A DNA stretch of 11,975 nt from JBKSMP01 sp964582055 (lineage in GTDB: Bacteria > Verrucomicrobiota > Verrucomicrobiia > Opitutales > UBA9783), in contig CAZOPT010000023.1 of assembly GCA_964582055.1 (NCBI GenBank), positions 1 to 11,975 on the forward strand, given 5' to 3'. The notes beneath the pieces were generated by a model. It worked only from the letters and a program-made list of their open reading frames with translations, was not told the origin of the DNA and did not search any database. The number at the start of each line of letters is the position of its first letter. The first letter of the stretch is position 1. Shown here in pieces: positions 7,419 through 11,975 of this stretch. Both the position numbers and the translations under genes were made by a program.

Positions 7419-8693
7419 TTAATTATCAGACAAGCGATGAATCTTGGCGCCTAACTGATTCAGTTTTTGATCAAAATTTTCGTAACCACGATCTAAGTGA
7501 TAGACGCGATGAATAAACGTTTCACCTTTTGCCACAAGTCCTGCTAAATAAAGTGCGGCACTTGCTCTTAAATCGGATGCCATAACATCTGCTCCAGATA
7601 ATTTTGCCGGGCCTTGCAAGACGGCAGTACTACCCTCTAAAATGATTCGCGCACCTAAACGTTGCAATTCAGCTACATGCATAAAACGTTGCGGATAAAT
7701 ACGTTCTGTGATGAGACTGATTCCTGGGATGCAAATTCCTAAAACACACATTTGTGCTTGCAAATCTGTCGGGAATCCTGGATGAGGTAAGGTGGTAACT
7801 TCAAACGGTTTTAAAGCATTTAAACAGGGAAAAATTTCTATAGATTGTTCTTCAACACTCGTCTTTATAAAAGCGCCAATATTTTCCAAAACATGAAGTA
7901 TGGCACCTAAATGCTGAGGATGTACACCCTTTATTTTAACATGACCATTCGTAATAAGACTTGCAAGAAGAAAAGTACCAGCTTCGATACGATCCCCAAT
8001 AACGGTATAGTCAAAACCATGCAATTTGTCTTTACCGTGTATCGTTAGCTGTGGGCTTCCGATACCTTCGATAGAAGCCCCCATTTGTTGCAATAAACGA
8101 CACAAATCAACAATTTCAGGTTCACAAGCTGCACTTTCGATAACTGTTGTGCCATTCGCTAATGTTGCAGCCATAACTAAATTAGCTGTTCCCGTAACGG
8201 TACTACCAAATCGTCCTCCCAAGAAAATCGTACTACCTTTGAGCTGTTTTCCTTGAGCATGAACGATGCCTTGTTCTAAGGAAACTTTACAACCGAGTTT
8301 TTCGAATCCTTGCAGATGTAGATCAATAGGACGATTACCAATAACACACCCTCCTGGAAGTGGTAAGGCTACTTGATGTAATCTTCCTAAAAGAGGTCCC
8401 ATAATGCAAACTGATGCGCGCATTTGTCGTACCAACTCATAAGGAGCTTGCGAAGTGATCGAACCTGCTCTTAGCTGCCAGGTATTTGGATCCAGTTTTT
8501 TAATCTCAACCCCTAAGGTTTCCAACAATTGGATAAAGAAGTTTACATCGCGTAGATTAGGAACATTTCGTAAAATGCAAGTCTCATTGGTCAATAAAGC
8601 GGCTGCAAGCATCGCCATACAAGCATTTTTTGCACCGCTTACATGAACATTACCATGTAATTCCGTACCACCATAAATGCAAACTTTATCCAT
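7419..8693 (-). CDS. murA: UDP-GlcNAc 1-carboxyvinyltransferase MurA
   Basis: MurA transfers enolpyruvate from phosphoenolpyruvate to UDP-GlcNAc in the cytoplasm, the first committed step of peptidoglycan synthesis. The 424-residue product matches the family length. Lys22 and Asn23 lie in SGAKNA (19-24). The catalytic loop GGCVIGNRP has Cys116, equivalent to E. coli Cys115, the residue alkylated by fosfomycin. Asp310 sits in FPTDLQAQ (E. coli Asp305), and Arg376 and Arg402 match the conserved DLRASAAL and DRGYE motifs. The Cys, rather than the Asp known from Chlamydia, predicts fosfomycin sensitivity of the enzyme. The ATG follows the upstream basic-protein gene by nine bases, so the two form an operon; a weak AAGAG precedes the start. 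It converges on the mraZ-murF operon. Confidence 0.97.
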   Translation of the reverse strand: MDKVCIYGGTELHGNVHVSGAKNACMAMLAAALLTNETCILRNVPNLRDVNFFIQLLETLGVEIKKLDPNTWQLRAGSITSQAPYELVRQMRASVCIMGPLLGRLHQVALPLPGGCVIGNRPIDLHLQGFEKLGCKVSLEQGIVHAQGKQLKGSTIFLGGRFGSTVTGTANLVMAATLANGTTVIESAACEPEIVDLCRLLQQMGASIEGIGSPQLTIHGKDKLHGFDYTVIGDRIEAGTFLLASLITNGHVKIKGVHPQHLGAILHVLENIGAFIKTSVEEQSIEIFPCLNALKPFEVTTLPHPGFPTDLQAQMCVLGICIPGISLITERIYPQRFMHVAELQRLGARIILEGSTAVLQGPAKLSGADVMASDLRASAALYLAGLVAKGETFIHRVYHLDRGYENFDQKLNQLGAKIHRLSDN

Positions 8694-8702
8694 AGTTAAC
8701 TC

Positions 8703-9227
8703 TTATTTGTTCCGAGAATGACCACGATAAGGACGTTTGTTTCGAGAACGGCCATAATGGTTAGATTTATGCGAAGAACAATGTTTTTTCGGCTTTGATC
8801 CAAATAATTTTAATATAAAACACTTTATTTTTCCAAAAAAAGAAGAACACAAACATTTATGTTCAGAACATTTTTCTTTTCTTGTTTCAGAAATATGATT
8901 TTTAGGTTCCTTGCTAGGTTTTCGTTCAAAGCGTTGTTTTTTGTAATCATTCGATTTGAAAGGCTTATTAAGGCTTTCTGCAGTACTAATTTTTACGGTT
9001 TTAATCTCTTTAGGTAACTTAGTATCTTCTTCTTTGATCGTTGCAACCCCAGCAGCAGCTTGATTACGTTTCCAGCGCCCACGCAAATTTGATTGTTTAC
9101 GTGCTGAACGATTTGTAGATTTTTTTTCTTCTTTTTGAGCGGATTGTACTTCCTCGATACTTGCCACTTTATTTTCATTATTTGCTTCACTTGTAGGGGT
9201 GGCATTCATAATTTCTTGTTCTGTCAT
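8703..9227 (-). CDS. Basic, disordered protein with a Cys/His cluster; function unknown
   Basis: I do not recognise this 174-residue protein. Residues 1-40 are acidic and polar; from about 40 it is dominated by Lys, Arg, Ser and Asn and looks disordered, with Arg-rich patches (SARKQSNLRGRWKRN, 41-55) suggestive of RNA or nucleic-acid binding. Cys120, Cys125, Cys127 and Cys136 together with His123, His149, Cys150, His153 and His157 could bind a metal. Between them, residues about 129-142 (SFFGKIKCFILKLF) may form an amphipathic helix. The C-terminus ends in two near-copies of a short unit, RSRNK and HSRNK, with RPYRG between. The codons appear unlike an accidental frame because the gene is followed nine bases later by murA in the same direction. 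A competing frame within 8993-9205 is a shadow. Its place suggests co-expression with murA, not a proven role in wall synthesis. Confidence 0.8.
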   Translation of the reverse strand: MTEQEIMNATPTSEANNENKVASIEEVQSAQKEEKKSTNRSARKQSNLRGRWKRNQAAAGVATIKEEDTKLPKEIKTVKISTAESLNKPFKSNDYKKQRFERKPSKEPKNHISETRKEKCSEHKCLCSSFFGKIKCFILKLFGSKPKKHCSSHKSNHYGRSRNKRPYRGHSRNK

Positions 9228-9260
9228 AATAACTTAATTAACTACTTATTATTTAATCTG

Positions 9261-9284
9261 TAATGTGCACATAATTACACATTA
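9261..9284. promoter_or_regulatory. Inverted repeat upstream of the basic-protein/murA operon
   Basis: TAATGTG (9261-9267) and CACATTA (9278-9284) are a perfect 7-bp inverted repeat with a ten-base spacer. The left half overlaps a second small palindrome, TGTGCACA (9264-9271). It lies 34-57 bases before the start codon of the downstream gene, where an operator or promoter would be expected. No regulator is identifiable. In AT-rich DNA such repeats can be chance. Confidence 0.35.
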
Positions 9285-9298
9285 TTATTTTCATTATT

Positions 9299-9326
9299 AA
9301 AAAATAATGCCTTTTCCAAAAAGCAC
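9299..9326 (-). terminator. Candidate intrinsic terminator after the NamZ-like gene
   Basis: Minus strand, 22 bases after the stop of the NamZ-like gene: an 8-bp stem (GTGCTTTT pairing with AAAGGCAT, including two G-U pairs) around the loop TGGA, followed directly by TATTTTTT. This is the form of a Rho-independent terminator, though the stem is weak. It would end the prfA transcript and imply a separate promoter for the murA operon within about 9228-9298. Confidence 0.5.
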
Positions 9327-9347
9327 AATCTTTTTTACAATAATCTT

Positions 9348-10715
9348 CTAGAGATAAAGTAACCAAGCTTTTCGTTTTTCTTCAAAGGCTTTGCATTCTT
9401 TTTCCCATTTTTGCAGAAAATAATTTATACGTTCTTCATTAAACCTCTTTTTGCCATTGTTAACAAGATCTTGAATCCATTCATAATCTCCAATAATGGC
9501 TCGTGTGACGTCAATATATTCCTTGCAACAAGAAAATATTTTTCGCTTTTCGCAATAATTATCAGCCAAACAATCGTATTTTTTGGGATTTCCTAAATTG
9601 GCATCAATTCCAACGAGTGTAAGGATACATAAGCCTGGATTAAAAGCTTTCCAATCGGTAATTGTTAGACAAATTCCTTTTTCTTCTTTTTTATAAGGAA
9701 CGGTTTCGAATTGCATCCCTGGCAGCTTCTTTTGATTGAGTTCATCACAAATTTTTTGAACCATTTCCTTAGGTTCAACTCTTATGAATCTAAAAGGTTG
9801 AACTTTCAAGTTATTAGGGTCTAGACGTTTGTTTGAAGTGATAGATGTTAAATTACCGTAAATAGAAACAGCAATCATACAAGTGTAACTCATTGCGCTT
9901 TCAAAACAAGGAATATTGGGTGAAGTGGGGATCCAGAAATAGGTAGAAGCCCAATTTTGTTCATTCCACAAACAATCAGGTTTGTAATTTTGCATCTTAA
10001 TAATAGTTACTGTCCCTTTTTCATTAGCTCTTGCAAGTTCTTCTTTTGTAAGTGGTGTTAACCAAGGATGTTCTTGGTAATCATTTAAAATCATTTTTGC
10101 AATTTCCCCTATGGTCATACCATGAACATGAGGAATAAGAAAGCTACCTACATAACTTTGTAATTCCTTATCAATAAAAGGACCAGATATTTTTCGTCCT
10201 AGAGGATTTGGCCGATCTAAAATGACAACACGTTTTCCATAACGAATACATTGTTCAAGGGCAAAACGCATACATGTAATGTAGGTATAGCAACGTACTC
10301 CAATATCGCATAAATCAATTACCAGGACATCAATATCTGCTAATTGTTCTTTTAAAGGAGCCCATTTGGGTTTTTCTTCATTATTATATAGAGAATAAAC
10401 AGGAATTCCATCTAGGGTTGCATGTGAATATAATTGTCCTGCAGGTTGCATAGCCGAAAGTCCATGTTCAGGACAAAATACACAAACAATATTTTTCTTT
10501 AATTCAGATTGCAGAAAAACTTTATAAGTAGGTATTCCTTTTGAATTGGTAGCAGGATTATGGGTTAAAATACCAATTTTTTCACCTTTTTTAAAACAGC
10601 TGAATTGCGTTTCTTCTATAACATCAATGCCTAATTTTAAAATGTTATCACCATAACTATAGGCGATAAAAAGCTCCATTATTATCAAGGTGAAATTATG
10701 TTTTAATGTATTCAT
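9348..10715 (-). CDS. namZ: DUF1343 / NamZ-like exo-beta-N-acetylmuramidase, divergent
   Basis: The 455-residue product belongs to DUF1343, whose characterised member NamZ of Bacillus subtilis removes MurNAc from the non-reducing end of peptidoglycan fragments. Family features seen: LGIDVIEE (28-35), KIGILTHNPA (46-55), CPEHGLSA (81-88, the motif proposed to hold the catalytic Glu), AGQ and VYSLY (106-110), DVLVIDLCDIGVRCYTYI (129-146), LDRPNPLG (166-173), GPF, HGMTIGE (198-204) and PTSPNIP (263-269). The usual later motif, E-G-T-N followed by G-R-G-T and P-F, is replaced about residues 286-308 by YGNLTSITSNKRLDP...QPF. A weak signal peptide is possible (Lys5, hydrophobic 8-19, SYG), which would place it in the periplasm. 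It has unusually many cysteines. The start overlaps the prfA stop (ATGA). Confidence 0.85.
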   Translation of the reverse strand: MNTLKHNFTLIIMELFIAYSYGDNILKLGIDVIEETQFSCFKKGEKIGILTHNPATNSKGIPTYKVFLQSELKKNIVCVFCPEHGLSAMQPAGQLYSHATLDGIPVYSLYNNEEKPKWAPLKEQLADIDVLVIDLCDIGVRCYTYITCMRFALEQCIRYGKRVVILDRPNPLGRKISGPFIDKELQSYVGSFLIPHVHGMTIGEIAKMILNDYQEHPWLTPLTKEELARANEKGTVTIIKMQNYKPDCLWNEQNWASTYFWIPTSPNIPCFESAMSYTCMIAVSIYGNLTSITSNKRLDPNNLKVQPFRFIRVEPKEMVQKICDELNQKKLPGMQFETVPYKKEEKGICLTITDWKAFNPGLCILTLVGIDANLGNPKKYDCLADNYCEKRKIFSCCKEYIDVTRAIIGDYEWIQDLVNNGKKRFNEERINYFLQKWEKECKAFEEKRKAWLLYL

Positions 10716-11791
10716 AAACTATATTTTTTTAACCGTTCTTCTTCATCTGCTCGTTGCAAAGCTTCAATAAAATTATCTAACTCACCATCTAAAACCTGCA
10801 TTAAATTATGAGAGGTTAATCCTATGCGATGGTCTGTAACACGATTTTGAGTGAAATTATAGGTTCGAATACGATCAGAACGATCTCCAGAACCAATTTG
10901 TTGTTTGCGAGTATCTGCATATTTTTGTTGTTCCTCTTCTTGTTTTTGCTTCAATAAGCGTGAACGCAAAACTTGTAAGGCTTTAGCTTTATTTTTTTGC
11001 TGAGAACGTTCATCTGCGCATGTGACGATAAGCCCACTTGGTTTATGGAGAATTTGAACGGCAGAATCTGTTGTATTTACACCTTGGCCTCCAGGACCGC
11101 TTGCTCGGCAAATACTGATTTCAATTTCATCAGGTGCAATACTGATATCTACTTCTTTGGCCTCAGGTAGGACAGCTACAGTTGCGGAAGATGTATGAAT
11201 GCGTCCATTTGTTTCTGTAACAGGGACACGTTGTACGCGATGACCGCCACTTTCATATTTTAATGTTTTATAAACATTTTCTCCGCGGATAAGGAAAATA
11301 ATTTCTTTAAAACCGCCTGATTCAGAAGGATGACTAGACATCAATTCAGTAGACCATTGGTGTTTTTCTGAAAATCGCATATACATCCGATACAAATCAC
11401 CTGCAAAAAGTGCTGCTTCTTCTCCTCCTGTTCCTGCACGAATTTCTAAGATTGTGTTTCTGGAATCACTTGGATCAGGTGGAAGCATAGCCAGCATTAA
11501 ATCATGTTGTGTTTGTTCCAGTTGTTGCTTAACCTCTTCTTTTTCCGATTGTGCCAAAGAAAGTATTTCTTCATCAGATTCACCTTCTAGTAGGTTACTC
11601 AGGTCCTTTTCTTGTTGTTGTAAATTTATCCATGTGGTATGTAAATTTACAATTTTACTGAGCTGTTGATATTCACGTGACAAATTAGGCGCTAATTGGT
11701 TATCCTTAAACGTATCAGGATTGCTTAACTGTGCATCAATCTCGTTTAAACGCTTTTTAATAGGTTCAATATCTGGTAAACAAACAGTCAT
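10712..11791 (-). CDS. prfA: Peptide chain release factor 1
   Basis: RF1 reads UAA and UAG stop codons in the ribosomal A site and triggers peptide release. From ATG 11791 the product has 359 residues, the normal size. It has the anticodon-like PxT motif as PVT (190-192, within RVPVTETNGRIHTS), which marks RF1 rather than RF2 (SPF), and the GGQ catalytic loop (234-236, in RASGPGGQGVNTTDSAV). Also conserved are EIRAGTGGEEAALFA (116-130), ESGGHRVQR (180-188) and the late RIRTYNFTQNRVTDHR. An in-frame ATG at 11830 would add 13 residues (MQQWFVKVIFFNK) with no family match; I prefer the second Met. In many bacteria prmC, which methylates the GGQ glutamine, follows prfA; here the NamZ-like gene does, with a four-base overlap. 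Confidence 0.96.
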   Translation of the reverse strand: MTVCLPDIEPIKKRLNEIDAQLSNPDTFKDNQLAPNLSREYQQLSKIVNLHTTWINLQQQEKDLSNLLEGESDEEILSLAQSEKEEVKQQLEQTQHDLMLAMLPPDPSDSRNTILEIRAGTGGEEAALFAGDLYRMYMRFSEKHQWSTELMSSHPSESGGFKEIIFLIRGENVYKTLKYESGGHRVQRVPVTETNGRIHTSSATVAVLPEAKEVDISIAPDEIEISICRASGPGGQGVNTTDSAVQILHKPSGLIVTCADERSQQKNKAKALQVLRSRLLKQKQEEEQQKYADTRKQQIGSGDRSDRIRTYNFTQNRVTDHRIGLTSHNLMQVLDGELDNFIEALQRADEEERLKKYSL

Positions 11792-11879
11792 TTTATTAAA
11801 AAAGATCACTTTTACAAACCATTGTTGCATCTCTTAAGATTCAATTTGTATTTCAAAAGCGGTTTATAAAAAGTCAACT

Positions 11880-11955
11880 TGGTGGAGCCGATCGGGATCG
11901 AACCGACGACCTTGTCATTGCGAACGACACGCTCTTCCAACTGAGCTACGACCCC
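11880..11955 (-). tRNA. tRNA-Ala, anticodon CGC, with encoded CCA
   Basis: Minus strand, 76 bases. Acceptor stem GGGGTCG pairs with CGGCTCC and includes G3-U70, the alanine identity pair. D stem GCTC/GAGC, anticodon stem TGTCG/TGACA, loop TTCGCAA giving anticodon CGC (codon GCG), variable loop AGGTC, T stem GTCGG/CCGAT with loop TTCGATC, discriminator A, and genomic CCA (11880-11882). All arms fold well. It lies upstream of prfA on the same strand, with about 88 bases to the prfA ATG. Confidence 0.95.
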
Positions 11956-11962
11956 AATTATT

Positions 11963-11968
11963 CTTATA
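11963..11968 (-). promoter_or_regulatory. Possible -10 box of the tRNA-Ala gene
   Basis: TATAAG on the minus strand (5/6 match to TATAAT) ends seven bases before the mature tRNA 5' end. A -35 box would lie beyond the window edge, so the call cannot be completed. Confidence 0.3.
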
Positions 11969-11975
11969 ATGTAGG

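Noticed and set aside
8993..9205. Alternative 70-residue frame in the basic-protein gene
   Set aside because: Lys-rich shadow of the longer frame; the longer frame ends just before murA as expected for an operon.
9292..9309. CATTATT/AATAATG hairpin as a plus-strand terminator
   Set aside because: Stem is nearly all A-T, no plus-strand gene precedes it, and it competes with the better minus-strand terminator.
11831..11879. TTGACT on the minus strand after the tRNA as a prfA promoter
   Set aside because: No adequate -10 at 16-18 bases; the closest match (TACAAA) is 21 bases away, so I could not support it.
1..11975. Mobile element, CRISPR array, defence or prophage genes
   Set aside because: No transposase, integrase, repeat-spacer array or terminal inverted repeats; nearly all coding sequence is housekeeping.

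Overview
This window is an AT-rich stretch of a bacterial chromosome, dominated by peptidoglycan-synthesis genes. I cannot place the organism firmly. Gene order mraZ-rsmH-ftsL-ftsI-murE-murF, the MraZ N-terminus, a class B PBP without PASTA domains, meso-diaminopimelate-type MurE and a DUF1343/NamZ protein together suggest a Gram-negative of the PVC group, with a Verrucomicrobia (Opitutae)-like lineage my first guess and an environmental chlamydia second. MurA keeps the active-site cysteine, whereas Chlamydia is known for an aspartate there, which argues against Chlamydiaceae. AT-richness, tight gene packing and mostly absent Shine-Dalgarno sequences would fit a host-associated lineage; that is inference.

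Layout: (1) 1-704, minus strand: a short AsmA-like membrane protein, followed at once by a strong ribosome binding site and the first two codons of a gene leaving the left edge. (2) 705-955: a divergent regulatory region. It holds two GTGGG repeats ten bases apart, the known MraZ operator pattern, lying between plausible -35 and -10 elements. (3) 956-7199, plus strand: a compact mraZ-rsmH-ftsL-ftsI-murE-murF operon with several stop/start overlaps, followed by a possible 50-residue membrane peptide (7232-7384) where many relatives would continue with mraY. (4) 7419-9227, minus strand: murA behind a gene for a basic, disordered, Cys/His-containing protein I do not recognise. (5) 9299-9326: a candidate terminator. 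(6) 9348-11791, minus strand: prfA (release factor 1) overlapping a divergent NamZ-like gene. (7) 11880-11955, minus strand: tRNA-Ala(CGC).

Functionally, MurA makes the first committed precursor step (UDP-GlcNAc to the enolpyruvyl derivative), MurE and MurF complete the UDP-MurNAc-pentapeptide, and FtsI with FtsL crosslinks septal wall. RsmH and MraZ are the usual companions of this cluster. The NamZ-like protein may trim or salvage wall sugars. Nothing here looks like a mobile element, CRISPR array or defence system. The parts least explained by known families are the Cys/His-rich basic protein before murA, the small membrane peptide after murF, and the NamZ-like protein that has lost a family motif.
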